This document shows, in pieces, positions 1-8,103 of a DNA stretch of 64,000 nt. Origin of the DNA: Pseudomonas sp. ANT_J12 (lineage in GTDB: Bacteria > Pseudomonadota > Gammaproteobacteria > Pseudomonadales > Pseudomonadaceae); contig NZ_VOBN01000005.1 of NCBI RefSeq assembly GCF_008370045.1, positions 62,001 through 126,000 on the forward strand, given 5' to 3'. The position numbers were made by a program, and so were the translations under genes. Under the pieces are notes generated by a model. It ran no database searches and was not told where the DNA came from. It saw only the letters and a list, made by a program, of their open reading frames with translations. The first letter of the stretch is position 1, and each line of letters begins with the position of its first letter.

Positions 1-204
1 GACGTCATACACGCCGACGATGTCGGCGATGAACAAGCCGTCGAACAGTCCGCGCTCCAGCAGTTGCGCCAGTTCGGTCCAGTATTCGATGGTTTTGTAC
101 TGGGTGGACGTGTCCCGTGGATGGGTCCACAAGCCATGGTTGATGTGCCCGATGCAGTTCATGTTGAACGCGTTGAGCAGGATCTTTTTCTTCGCGTCGG
201 CCAT
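1..204 (-). CDS. LLM-class flavin-dependent monooxygenase (NtaA/SnaA/DszA type), N-terminal part only
   Basis: The first 68 residues of a gene that leaves the window on the left. The N-terminus (MADAKKKILLNAFNMNCIGH, then LWTHPRDTSTQYKTIEYWTE and LERGLFDGLFIADIVGVYDV) is typical of the bacterial-luciferase-like monooxygenases of the NtaA/SnaA/DszA group. These use FMNH2 and O2 to oxidise amines, sulfones or sulfonates. The ATG overlaps the stop of the upstream SfnB-like gene as TGATG, so the two are translationally coupled. With the two SfnB-family genes before it, the likely role is the last oxygenation step in releasing sulfur from an organic sulfur compound. The substrate cannot be told from this fragment. 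Other family members act on aminopolycarboxylates, but the SfnB context favours sulfur. Confidence 0.85.
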   Translation of the reverse strand, partial: MADAKKKILLNAFNMNCIGHINHGLWTHPRDTSTQYKTIEYWTELAQLLERGLFDGLFIADIVGVYDV

Positions 205-1397
205 CAGAGGGTCCCCCGCAGCGGCGGGTTTTCATCGTTGAGGTAGTAATTGCCTACCGCGTGATACTTCCAGCGCACCGGGTCGTGCAGGGTGTGCACC
301 CGAGCGTTGCGCCAGTGCCGATCCAGACCGTGTTCGATCAGGGTCGCCTGGCTGCCGGCGAGTTCGAACAGCGTGCTGCCGGCGGCGAGGGAGATTTCGG
401 TGCTGATGGCCCGGGCTTCGGCAACGGCAATCGAGGCAGCGGCGACGGTCTCGGCGTTCATCTCGGCCTGGGCCTTGTCGAGAAATTCGCCGGAGCGTTC
501 GAGCAAGGCTTCGGTGGCGTGCAGGCGAATCGCCAAATGGCCGAAGCTCTTGATGGTCAGCGGGTCGTCGACGGCTTTTTCATGGGTGGCGTCGATCCAC
601 GGCCGGGTCTTGGTGCGCACGAAGTGCAGGGCATCTTCGTAAGCGGCGCGAGCGATGCCGGTGTCGATGGCGGCGTGAAGGATCTGCGCCAGCGGGCCGA
701 CGGTGGTCGGGCGTTCGAAAGCGCTTTGGAACGGGATCACGTCTTCGGCGGCGACGTACACGTCTTCAAACACCACCGAACCGCTGCCGGTGGTGCGCTG
801 GCCGAAGCCGCTCCAGTCGTCGATCACCGTCAGGCCTTTGCTGTCACGCGGCACGAAGGCGAGTTGCTGCACGCCGTGTTCATCCACCACCGAAGTCGGG
901 ATGCGCTGGGCGTAGATCGCGCCGGTGGCGTAGAACTTGCGACCGTTGATGCGGTAGCCATCATCGTCGCGTTTGAGGCTGGTGACGCGGTCATGGGCGG
1001 TTTTGGTGCCGAGTTCGGCCAGGGCATTGCCGAAACGCTGGCCGGCCAGGACTTCGGCGTACAGGCGCTTTTTCTGGTCTTCGCTGCCATTCACCCGCAG
1101 CACTTCGAGGGCGTAGAAATGGTTCTGCGGGATTTGCCCGAGGGAGCCGTCAGCCTGGGCAATCAAGGCAATGACCTTGGCCAGGGTGACGTTGGACACG
1201 CCAGCCCCGCCGTATTCTTTTGGCACGCTGATGCCCCAGAGGCCCGAGCGGGAAAACACTTCGAGTTCCGGGTGTGGCAAACGGCGTTCGCGGTCGCGCA
1301 GGGCGCTGTCGCGTTTGAAGTCGTCGGCCAGGTCACTGGCGACGATCAGGGCTTGCTCATCGCTGGTTATGACCGCGACGTGGTGAGAAAGAGTCAT
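204..1397 (-). CDS. SfnB-family sulfur acquisition oxidoreductase (second of a tandem pair)
   Basis: A 397-residue flavoprotein with the acyl-CoA dehydrogenase fold, close to SfnB and DszC monooxygenases. Visible family marks are EYGGAGVS near 61, GQIPQNH near 87-93, DDWSGFGQRTT at 193-203 and a C-terminal block DRHWRNARVHTLHDPVRWKY around 359-378. A TTG 24 bases upstream extends the frame, but the ATG at 1397 follows CTGGAG at good spacing and is preferred. It lies 38 bases behind the first SfnB-like gene and overlaps the LLM monooxygenase by one base, so the three form one operon. SfnB-type enzymes are linked to sulfur starvation and oxidation of alkyl sulfur compounds. The exact substrate is inferred only by family. 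The copy is clearly diverged from its neighbour, so the pair is probably an old duplication with split function. Confidence 0.88.
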   Translation of the reverse strand: MTLSHHVAVITSDEQALIVASDLADDFKRDSALRDRERRLPHPELEVFSRSGLWGISVPKEYGGAGVSNVTLAKVIALIAQADGSLGQIPQNHFYALEVLRVNGSEDQKKRLYAEVLAGQRFGNALAELGTKTAHDRVTSLKRDDDGYRINGRKFYATGAIYAQRIPTSVVDEHGVQQLAFVPRDSKGLTVIDDWSGFGQRTTGSGSVVFEDVYVAAEDVIPFQSAFERPTTVGPLAQILHAAIDTGIARAAYEDALHFVRTKTRPWIDATHEKAVDDPLTIKSFGHLAIRLHATEALLERSGEFLDKAQAEMNAETVAAASIAVAEARAISTEISLAAGSTLFELAGSQATLIEHGLDRHWRNARVHTLHDPVRWKYHAVGNYYLNDENPPLRGTL

Positions 1398-1435
1398 GTG
1401 TTTCTCCAGAGATCTGGTCAAAAGTGTTCTGGTCG

Positions 1436-2677
1436 TTAGATCCAGGAGTGACGAGCGGGTAGCGTGCCGTTCAGGTGATAAGCGCCGACAGCGTGGTACT
1501 TCCAGCGAACGGGGTCGTGCAAGGTGTGCACGCGGGCGTTGCGCCAGTGACGGTCGAGGTTGAATTCGGCGAGGGTGGCGCGGCTGCCGGCCAGTTCGAA
1601 GAGCTTTTCGCTGGCCAGCAACGAGATCTCGGTGGTCAGCACTTTGGCTTCGGCCACGGCAATCGAAGCGCGGGCGGCGGATTCGGCGGTGAGCGGCGCA
1701 GCGTTGACTTGATCAAGCACTTGCCCGGCTTTGCGCAGCAGCGCTTCGGCGGCGTGCAGTTCGATTTTCAGTTTGCCGATGTCGGCGATCACATACAGGT
1801 CATCGCTGGCCCGTTCGACCTTGGCGTCGATCCATGGGCGGGCGCGGGTTTTGACGAATTCGATGGCGTCGTCGATGGCGCCACGGGCGATGCCGGCGTC
1901 GATGGCCGCTTGAATCAATTGCGACACGGCGCCCTGGATGTTCGGGCTGTCGTTGATCTTCCAGTTATCCACCACCAGCTCGGCGTCGACCCGCACGTTG
2001 TTGAGCAAAATGGTGCCGCTGGCGGTGGTGCGCTGGCCGAAACCGGACCAGTCATCGACGATGCGCAGGCCCGGCGTACCACGGCGGACGAAGGCCAGCA
2101 CTTGCTTGCCGTCATCGTTCAAGGCCTTGACCGCGACCCAGTGGGCGAACAGCGCGCCGGTGGAGTAGAACTTCTGGCCGCTGATGACAAAACCGTCACC
2201 ATCCGCCGTGATCCGCGCCTTGAGTTCGAGGGTGTTTTTGGTGCCGCGTTCCGGCCCGGCATTACCGATGCGCCAGCCTTCGAGCACGCTTTTGAACAAC
2301 TGCTTTTTCTGCGCTTGCGTGGCGCTGCCAAGCACCAGATTCAGGATGCCGAACTGGTTCTGGGGGATCTGCCCGAGTGCCGGATCGGCCGCGGAAATGA
2401 TCGCGAACACATCGGCAATGGTGACGAACGAAACCTGCGGGCCACCGTACTCGCGCGGTATGGCAATGCTGCCCAGGCCGCTGCGGGTGAACTGTTCGAT
2501 TTCCGACCACGGCAGCTTGCGCTGCTGGTCACGTTTGGCGGCTTGCAGGCGGGCGACTTGCGCCAGCTCATGGGCGGCCTTGATGGCTTGTGCGTCGTTG
2601 CGCAAAACCTGCGCGGGCAACAACAGGGGGGCGATATCCAGGTCACTCTGGATAGTGGCTTCTGCCAGACTGGACAT
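1436..2677 (-). CDS. SfnB-family sulfur acquisition oxidoreductase (first of a tandem pair)
   Basis: A 413-residue acyl-CoA-dehydrogenase-fold flavin monooxygenase of the SfnB/DszC group. Shared marks with the next gene are REYGGP (75-80), GQIPQNQFG (102-110), DDWSGFGQRTTASG (208-221) and DRHWRNARVHTLHDPVRWKY (375-394). The ATG overlaps the stop codon of a 22-codon ORF as TGATG and has its own AAGGAG site. Enzymes of this group use reduced flavin from a separate reductase to oxygenate sulfur compounds during sulfate limitation. No reductase gene is visible in the window. The upstream 150 bases hold an AT-rich stretch that may bind a sulfur regulator. Function as a desulfurization enzyme is family inference; the substrate is unknown. 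Confidence 0.88.
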   Translation of the reverse strand: MSSLAEATIQSDLDIAPLLLPAQVLRNDAQAIKAAHELAQVARLQAAKRDQQRKLPWSEIEQFTRSGLGSIAIPREYGGPQVSFVTIADVFAIISAADPALGQIPQNQFGILNLVLGSATQAQKKQLFKSVLEGWRIGNAGPERGTKNTLELKARITADGDGFVISGQKFYSTGALFAHWVAVKALNDDGKQVLAFVRRGTPGLRIVDDWSGFGQRTTASGTILLNNVRVDAELVVDNWKINDSPNIQGAVSQLIQAAIDAGIARGAIDDAIEFVKTRARPWIDAKVERASDDLYVIADIGKLKIELHAAEALLRKAGQVLDQVNAAPLTAESAARASIAVAEAKVLTTEISLLASEKLFELAGSRATLAEFNLDRHWRNARVHTLHDPVRWKYHAVGAYHLNGTLPARHSWI

Positions 2678-2745
2678 CAGTGCCGCTCCTTGGCTGCACG
2701 CAATGCCCTGGCGATCTGCACTGGGGTGATTGTGTTCCGGACCAT
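2677..2745 (-). CDS. small upstream ORF (22 aa), translationally coupled to the SfnB-like gene
   Basis: A short ORF beginning MVRNTITPVQ and ending AAKERH. It is preceded by a strong GAGGTAGGT ribosome-binding site, and its TGA overlaps the ATG of the first SfnB-like gene (TGATG). The predicted peptide is basic and could form an amphipathic helix (VQIARALRAAKERH). I do not recognise the family. The good ribosome-binding site and the exact stop-start overlap argue that it is translated. It could be a leader peptide, a small regulatory protein or only a coupling device for the enzyme gene. It was too short to appear among ordinary gene calls. Confidence 0.5.
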   Translation of the reverse strand: MVRNTITPVQIARALRAAKERH

Positions 2746-2835
2746 ACCTACCTCACATCTCATGAAAAACGCCGCGAGGGTGGCGGCGAGCGAAAAACAA
2801 GAATGTCCGGTGGTCCGGTGTATATACCCTAAGCG

Positions 2836-2876
2836 TGTATAAAAAATTAATAAACTAACTTTTGGGAATATGCATA
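2836..2876. promoter_or_regulatory. AT-rich island upstream of the SfnB/LLM operon, possible CysB-type activator site
   Basis: About 40 bases of A/T-rich sequence in a GC-rich genome, ending in TTTTGGGAATATGCAT, some 90 bases before the small ORF. Similar islands sit before tcyJ and tauA. CysB-family regulators bind AT-rich sites in sulfur-starvation promoters; the assignment here is inference. Confidence 0.3.
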
Positions 2877-2970
2877 GAAGGGCGTCTGTCCGTGGGGCAA
2901 CAGTTGTTTGTGGAGCAACAGTCGACGCGTGGGCTGGGGTGGAGAGGGGCTCCTGTGGGAGGGGGCTTGC

Positions 2971-3101
2971 TGTGGCGAGGGGGCTTGCCCCCGTTCGACT
3001 GCGCAGCAGTCGCCAACCCCGTCACCGCGATTAATAGATAAATCGCAGTTGTAGATTTGGGGGCGCTTCGCGCCCCAACGGGGGCAAGCCCCCTCGCCAC
3101 A
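2971..3101. repeat. Pseudomonas REP pair (TGTGGCGAGGGGGCTTGCCC type)
   Basis: Two inverted copies of the REP core, GGCGAGGGGGCTTGCCCCCG and its complement, facing each other about 60 bases apart. They fill the gap between the sulfur operon and the next gene. The same type recurs at 45877-45971. The rest of the stretch 2746-3127 holds no convincing gene. Confidence 0.85.
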
Positions 3102-3127
3102 AAAGCCCTCCAGCCACAACGGTGGCT

Positions 3128-3892
3128 TCACTTCTTGCGGGGTTCTGCGGCTTTGAGTTCTTCTTTCAACGCCACTTTCAGGTAGGGATTGGCGCAGCCG
3201 ATCCTGAGCATTCGCGGCGGCGCCCAGCGCGAGTTATTGCCGACCCGGTCGAGGATGCAGTAGGTCACTTCCAGCCTCAGGTCTTCGCCGGCTTCAAGAA
3301 TGATCGCCGGCGGCACCCAGACCTGGATCGGCTGGCCAATATCCCCGGCCTTGAGCTTGGGCAGGTCCATGCGCACATCGCCCCACTGCAGGGTGATTTC
3401 GTCGTCGACGGCCATGTTCAGGTAGGGCTCGATGGTCAGCGGCACACCGCGTTTGATCTGGTTCGGGTTGACCCCGTGACGGCGAATGGTATCGGGGAGG
3501 TTGACCGGGGCCAGCCCCTGGTTTTCGTCACCGGACACCGCGGGCGCCTGGCCGCCGGGGCAATCGAGTTTGATCTGCAACCGCGTGGTCAGCGACAGCG
3601 CCGGGTCCTGCCCGACCTGCATGACGCGGTAGTGGACGTGGGAGGTGCCATTGACGACAAAGCTCTCGGGCACGCGCAGTTGCACGGTCTGATTGACGTC
3701 GTCGACGATCAGGGCTTTTGAAGCCACGTAGCAGTCGTCCCAGTACAGTTCGATCAGATCGCCTTCGTCCATCCCGGGGTAGGGCGCTACAGCGATCAGC
3801 AAGTGGGCGGCCGAGGTGATGTTGATGCCACTCCTGTGGGATTGCGCCAGGGTCGGGGCCGCAAGTTCGGGTTTGTTCGAGGTGCTTGTCAT
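3128..3892 (-). CDS. conserved hypothetical protein with two internally repeated beta-rich modules
   Basis: A 254-residue protein without signal peptide or membrane segment. The sequence repeats itself. The first module has LLIAVAPYPG, GDLIELYWDD and QTVQLRVPESFV followed by HVHYRVMQVGQDPALS. The second has LTIEPYLNMA, DEITLQWGD and QPIQVWVPPAIIL followed by LRLEVTYCILDRVGNNS. Such modules look like Ig-like beta sandwiches known from large Pseudomonas hypothetical proteins, but I do not recognise a characterised family. The start at MTSTSNKPE is chosen because AGGAGA lies just before it; an in-frame upstream ATG at 3964 has no good site. It is monocistronic between a REP pair and a 470-base gap. 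Function unknown. Confidence 0.75.
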   Translation of the reverse strand: MTSTSNKPELAAPTLAQSHRSGINITSAAHLLIAVAPYPGMDEGDLIELYWDDCYVASKALIVDDVNQTVQLRVPESFVVNGTSHVHYRVMQVGQDPALSLTTRLQIKLDCPGGQAPAVSGDENQGLAPVNLPDTIRRHGVNPNQIKRGVPLTIEPYLNMAVDDEITLQWGDVRMDLPKLKAGDIGQPIQVWVPPAIILEAGEDLRLEVTYCILDRVGNNSRWAPPRMLRIGCANPYLKVALKEELKAAEPRKK

Positions 3893-4360
3893 GGTTCTCT
3901 CCTTGAAGCCTTGCAGCGAAGTCCGTTTCTGGAAGTTCAATAGGCGTGAATTACCGGGCAACAAAAAGTTCGTAGTGATAACGAATGCGTCGGGATAATT
4001 GGCGTCTGTTGCAGACTAGATAAGAGCGCGCCGGAATAGGTGTCAATAGAGTTTGTTAGTTGGATGATGGATTCAGTGTTATTCAGAAATTTCCTACACG
4101 GTGCAGTTAATAAGCTGCAGCGTGCTGTCGAACTTTACCCACGTTTTCTCCCGGTTTGACCCGTCGGGTACGCAGACCCGTTGAGCCGGGTGGTTTGGGT
4201 TAATGGCGAATTTTAGGCAGGAGGATTCTGTTGCAGAACATATATATGTACCGCATTCAGGCCGGCGAAGTTATATAGGCTTGATTCGAGAGAGGGGTGT
4301 TTGAAGCGGAAGGTAACTGTCACTTCCATCCATGGAAGTTAACAAGTTTTAAATCATCTT
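3893..4360. other. gene-free stretch
   Basis: About 470 bases without a supported gene, between the start of the repeated-module gene and the end of tcyN. It is richer in A/T than its surroundings and must contain the promoter of the leftward gene. ACTTCCAT and ATGGAAGT at 4322-4339 form a perfect dyad just downstream of tcyN, but no T-run follows on either strand. Confidence 0.5.
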
Positions 4361-5116
4361 TCAGTTGTGCGAGTTGTTCAGAAACTTGCTGAGGAACTGT
4401 TGGGTCCGTTCTTCTTTAGGATTGGCAAACAGCGCCTTCGCGTCACCTTGCTCGACGATCACACCCTTGTCGAAAAACACCACGCGGTTCGCTACGTCAC
4501 GGGCAAAGCCCATTTCGTGGGTGACGATGACCATGGTGCGGTTCTCTTCGGCGAGGCTGCGGATGGTCGACAACACTTCACCGACCAGCTCGGGGTCGAG
4601 CGCAGAAGTGGGCTCATCGAACAGGATCACTTCCGGCTCCATCGCCAGCGCTCGGGCAATGGCCACGCGCTGTTGCTGACCACCGGAGAGGCGTCGCGGG
4701 TAAGCGTCTTCCTTGCCCGCCAGGCCAACCCTGGCCAACAGCTTTTTACCCAGGGCCACGGCTTCGGCGTGCGGGATCTTCTTAACGATGATCGGGCCTT
4801 CGATGACGTTTTCCAGGGCGGTGCGATGGGGGAACAGATTGAAGTTCTGGAACACGAAGCCCACGTGCTGGCGCAAACGTCGCACCAGGCCTTGCTGCTG
4901 GTTCAGCGGGCGGCTGCCATCGATCTCGATGTCGCCGACCTTGATCCGGCCGCTGGTGGGTTCTTCAAGGAAGTTCAGGCAACGCAGGAACGTGGTCTTG
5001 CCCGAGCCGCTGGGCCCGATAATCGCCACGACCTCGCCTTCTTTCACTTCCAGATTGATGCCGTTAAGCACCACTTGACCCTTGAACTGCTTTGTCAGTT
5101 TTTCCACGACAATCAT
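4361..5116 (-). CDS. tcyN: L-cystine ABC transporter ATP-binding protein TcyN
   Basis: A 251-residue polar amino acid ABC ATPase. Walker [10 protein letters not shown] is at 34-42, the signature LSGGQ at 143-147, Walker [13 protein letters not shown] near 164 and the switch histidine in VIVTHEMGF. It hydrolyses ATP on the inner face of the membrane to drive uptake. It is the last gene of tcyJ-tcyL-tcyN, 4 bases after tcyL. Identity as the cystine importer rests on the order of binding protein, YecS-like permease and ATPase beside dcyD, which matches the E. coli fliY/tcyJ-dcyD-tcyL-tcyN set. Other polar amino acid substrates are possible. Confidence 0.9.
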   Translation of the reverse strand: MIVVEKLTKQFKGQVVLNGINLEVKEGEVVAIIGPSGSGKTTFLRCLNFLEEPTSGRIKVGDIEIDGSRPLNQQQGLVRRLRQHVGFVFQNFNLFPHRTALENVIEGPIIVKKIPHAEAVALGKKLLARVGLAGKEDAYPRRLSGGQQQRVAIARALAMEPEVILFDEPTSALDPELVGEVLSTIRSLAEENRTMVIVTHEMGFARDVANRVVFFDKGVIVEQGDAKALFANPKEERTQQFLSKFLNNSHN

Positions 5117-5120
5117 TGGG

Positions 5121-5786
5121 TCAGGACTCCTGGTCGTGCCGATTGACCCGCGCTTCCAACTTGTTCTGCAGGTGCGAGAGCACCGTGGCCAGAATCCAGT
5201 AGATCAGCGCGGCGGCCAGATACATGGTGAACACTTCGAAGGTGCGGGCGGTGATCAATTGCGCCTGGCGGAACAGCTCCGGCACCTGGATGGTGGCGGC
5301 CAGCGCGGTGTCCTTGACCAGGGAAATGAAGCTGTTGCCCAGCGGCGGCAAAGCCGTGCGCATCGCTTGCGGAATGATGGCCCGGCGCAAGGTCTGCGCG
5401 CGGGTCATGCCGATGCTCGCGGCGGCTTCCCATTGGCCACGCTCGATGGAACTGATCGCGGCACGCAGGATTTCGCAGGCGTAGGCGGCCATGTTCAGCG
5501 AGAAGCCGATCAGGGCTGCCGGCAGCGGATCAAGTTCGACCCCCAATTGCGGCAAGCCGTAATAGATCACGAACAGTTGCACCAGCAACGGCGTGCCGCG
5601 AAAGAACGACACGTAGATGCGGGCGAGCCAGCTCACCGATTTGAACCGCGACAGGCGCATCAACGCCAGGCCGAAGCCCATCACCAGGCCGAAGAACATC
5701 CCGCCCAGGCTCAAGATCACCGTGTAGTACGCGCCCTTCAACAGGAAGGGCGCGGAGTCCAGTGCGAGTTGGAAAGCTTCTTCCAT
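5121..5786 (-). CDS. tcyL: L-cystine ABC transporter permease TcyL
   Basis: A 221-residue inner membrane permease of the HisMQ family, with about five membrane segments and the EAA-loop region ([20 protein letters not shown]) that docks to the ATPase. It forms the channel for cystine with TcyN. Its ATG overlaps the tcyJ stop codon by one base (TAATG), so translation is coupled. The length fits E. coli TcyL/YecS (222 aa). Confidence 0.9.
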   Translation of the reverse strand: MEEAFQLALDSAPFLLKGAYYTVILSLGGMFFGLVMGFGLALMRLSRFKSVSWLARIYVSFFRGTPLLVQLFVIYYGLPQLGVELDPLPAALIGFSLNMAAYACEILRAAISSIERGQWEAAASIGMTRAQTLRRAIIPQAMRTALPPLGNSFISLVKDTALAATIQVPELFRQAQLITARTFEVFTMYLAAALIYWILATVLSHLQNKLEARVNRHDQES

Positions 5787-6586
5787 TATTTGGTGACGTC
5801 AGTCTGGAAGTATTTTTCCGAGATCTTGGCCAGTGTGCCGTCGGCGCGCAGCTCGTCGAGGGCCTTGTTCACTGCAGCCAACAGTTCTGGCTCGCCTTTA
5901 CGCAGGGCAATCCCGGATTCCTGACGGGAGAATGCCTGGCCGGCAGCCACGGTTTTCGGGGCTTTCTTGGCGTATTCAAGTGCCGCGAGGCGGTCGATCA
6001 GGATGGCGTCGGTACGGCCGTTGTTCAGGTCGGCGAACTTGGTCGGATCATCGTCGTAGGTACGCACGTCAGCGCCCGGCACGTTGGCGCGGACCCACTG
6101 TTCGTAGTTGGTACCCAGGCCTACACCGACTTTCTTGCCGGTCAGGTCAGCGGCGGTCTTGATGTTCAGCGCGGCTTCCTTGCTCTTCAGCACCAGCGCT
6201 TGAATCCCGGAGATGGTGTACGGCTCGGAGAAGTCATACTTCTTCTTGCGCTCGTCGGAGATGGTCACCTGGTTGACCACCAGGTCCAGGCGCTTGGATT
6301 CCAGAGCGGCGAGGATGCCGTCCCACTTGGTTGGCTGAATCTTGGCTTTAACGCCCAGCTTTTTGGCCAGGGCTTCGGAGAGCTCGACTTCGAAGCCGGC
6401 CAGTTTGCCATCGGCGTCGACGAAACTGAACGGTGGATAAGTGCCTTCCAGGCCGACGTTGATCACGCCTGCGTCCTTGATTTTTTGCAGCTGCTCACCG
6501 GCAACCGCTTGCCCCAACAGGCCGGCGCTCAATGCCAGGCCCAGCGAACCTACCAGCAGGTTGCGACGTAGTGCGGGAAAATTCAT
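5786..6586 (-). CDS. tcyJ: cystine-binding periplasmic protein TcyJ
   Basis: A 266-residue family 3 solute-binding protein. An N-terminal Sec signal (LRRNLLVGSLGLALSAGLLG, then QAVAGE) is followed by the SBP motif GVINVGLEGTYPPFSFVD and then IQPTKWDGILAALESKRLD. It captures cystine in the periplasm and delivers it to TcyL-TcyN. It is first in the operon; dcyD, which uses D-cysteine, lies upstream in the same direction across a REPIN. A long AT-rich promoter region (6731-6780) suggests control by a sulfur regulator such as CysB. Confidence 0.9.
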   Translation of the reverse strand: MNFPALRRNLLVGSLGLALSAGLLGQAVAGEQLQKIKDAGVINVGLEGTYPPFSFVDADGKLAGFEVELSEALAKKLGVKAKIQPTKWDGILAALESKRLDLVVNQVTISDERKKKYDFSEPYTISGIQALVLKSKEAALNIKTAADLTGKKVGVGLGTNYEQWVRANVPGADVRTYDDDPTKFADLNNGRTDAILIDRLAALEYAKKAPKTVAAGQAFSRQESGIALRKGEPELLAAVNKALDELRADGTLAKISEKYFQTDVTK

Positions 6587-6730
6587 GACAAGCCCCTGTG
6601 TTTTCTTATGGAAGACGCTATTAGGAATGTTGGCAAAATCGGGATTTGAACGATTGCGATATCCTGCCCTAAAGCAGCTTATGCGTCTCGCGCCAAATTC
6701 GCCTGCGGCGCGACTATATGATGATGGCGT

Positions 6731-6780
6731 TAGATAGGAAAATACTAAATATCAATTTTGTTATTCGTTTATAGAATATG
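6731..6780. promoter_or_regulatory. AT-rich island upstream of tcyJ, possible CysB-type site
   Basis: A 50-base A/T-rich run containing TAGGAAAATACTAAATATC, about 145 bases before tcyJ. It resembles the islands before the SfnB and tau operons. The regulator is inferred, not shown. Confidence 0.3.
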
Positions 6781-6794
6781 CGGCCGACGCAGTT

Positions 6795-6918
6795 GATCGT
6801 TCCCACGCTCTGCGTGGGAATGCCTCAAGGGACGCTCCGCGTTCCAATGGGACGCAGAGCGTCCCGGGCTGCATTCCCACGCGGAGCGTGGGAACGATCT
6901 GTCTGCGTGGGAACGATC
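6795..6918. repeat. REPIN (GATCGTTCCCACGC type) with an extra half unit
   Basis: Two REP cores, GATCGTTCCCACGCTCTGCG and its inverse, flank nested GACGCTCCGCG/GACGCAGAGCG arms that can form a long hairpin. An additional partial unit (TGCGTGGGAACGATC) follows at 6904-6918. One of about ten copies in the window. Confidence 0.9.
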
Positions 6919-6920
6919 GG

Positions 6921-7913
6921 TCAAAGAAAGTCTTTATAGGCAAACAACGCCGGCGCCCCACCGGTGTGCAGGAAGATGATCGGCCCGTCATCAAACCGTC
7001 CACGCCCGATGCCATCGAGCAACCCGGCCATGGCCTTGCCGGTGTACACCGGATCCAGCAGCAAACCTTCCTGACTCGCCAGCAACTTCACCGCCGACAA
7101 CGTCCCGGCATTCGGCTCGCCATAACGCGGGCCGAAGTATTCATCCCACAACTCGACTTTGAACGATGACGGCAAACTCACCCCCAGCAACTCCGCCGTG
7201 CGCTCGGCCAGGCCCTGGACTTTCGGTCGCTGATCTTCCTCGCTACGGGACACCGTCACGCCAATCACTGGCAAATCCGGGAGTGCTTCATTCAAGGCCA
7301 ATGCCAGGCCACTGTGGGTGCCGGCACTGCCCGACGCCAGGACCACGGCCGCGAACTTCAGGCCGGTGTCCTTGATCTGTTCTGCCAATTCCAGCCCGGC
7401 GCGAACGTAACCCAGCGCACCCAAGGCGTTGGAGCCGCCAATCGGCACCACGTACGGATGCTTGCCGTTATTGCGCAGGCGATCGGCCAAGGCTTGGAGT
7501 TGGTCGTCGGCGTTGTCGAGGTTCTCCACCAGCTCGACCTTGGCATCGAACAAATCCAGCAACAGCCGATTGCCGTTGCCAACATAGTTAGCGTCATCCG
7601 TGCCCAGCGGATTTTCCAGCAGCGCCACACAACCCAGGCCCAGTTTGGCGGCGATGGCGGCGGTCTGGCGTACGTGGTTGGATTGCAGTGCGCCAGCGGT
7701 GATCAAGGTGTCGGCGCCCTGGGCCAGCGCATCGGCGGCCAGGTATTCGAGTTTGCGCAGCTTGTTGCCGCCCATCGCCAGCGGTGTCAGGTCGTCGCGT
7801 TTGACGTAGACATCGCGGCCCAGCCAGGTGGACAAGCGTTCGAGTTTTTCCAGAGCGGTAGGGTGGCCAAGCAGGTCGAGGCGGTTAAAGCGGGCAAGCG
7901 ATTGTTTGATCAT
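6921..7913 (-). CDS. dcyD: D-cysteine desulfhydrase
   Basis: A 330-residue PLP enzyme of the ACC deaminase / tryptophan synthase beta fold. It cleaves D-cysteine to pyruvate, sulfide and ammonia in the cytosol. [12 protein letters not shown] carries the PLP lysine (Lys51), and [10 protein letters not shown] and the C-terminal HTGGAPALF are typical. The open frame runs to 8159, but the start [15 protein letters not shown] fits the family length (about 328 aa) and leaves room for the promoter region shared with epsC. It lies upstream of tcyJLN and divergent from epsC, so cystine uptake, D-cysteine detoxification and cysteine synthesis are neighbours. Confidence 0.9.
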   Translation of the reverse strand: MIKQSLARFNRLDLLGHPTALEKLERLSTWLGRDVYVKRDDLTPLAMGGNKLRKLEYLAADALAQGADTLITAGALQSNHVRQTAAIAAKLGLGCVALLENPLGTDDANYVGNGNRLLLDLFDAKVELVENLDNADDQLQALADRLRNNGKHPYVVPIGGSNALGALGYVRAGLELAEQIKDTGLKFAAVVLASGSAGTHSGLALALNEALPDLPVIGVTVSRSEEDQRPKVQGLAERTAELLGVSLPSSFKVELWDEYFGPRYGEPNAGTLSAVKLLASQEGLLLDPVYTGKAMAGLLDGIGRGRFDDGPIIFLHTGGAPALFAYKDFL

Positions 7914-8103
7914 GGGTCCGTACTGGCGGAGGAGGATGTCAGGACTATAGGCACGGCTATTTGTGCGAGCAACCGCCAATCGCTTATATCCGAATGTGCT
8001 GAACACAGCACAATTGGTTCTTAATTCGGCTCCGAGCCCTTGCCGTAAAGTAATCGCCGTCAGCGCGGCCAGACAGTCCGGCCGCCCGTGTGGAGTTTTT
8101 ACC

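Larger units (their letters stand above)
6587..6920. other. intergenic stretch between dcyD and tcyJ (promoter region plus REPIN)
   Basis: The 334 bases hold the tcyJ promoter region with an AT-rich island at 6731-6780 and a REPIN at 6795-6918 that abuts the dcyD stop codon. No gene is visible. The REPIN may act as an end for dcyD transcripts. Confidence 0.6.

Noticed and set aside
1475..2842. A 455-codon frame antisense to the first SfnB-like gene
   Set aside because: No domain, no ribosome-binding site, and the sense gene is clear.
4322..4339. ACTTCCAT/ATGGAAGT dyad after tcyN as a terminator
   Set aside because: The stem is short and no T-run follows on either strand.
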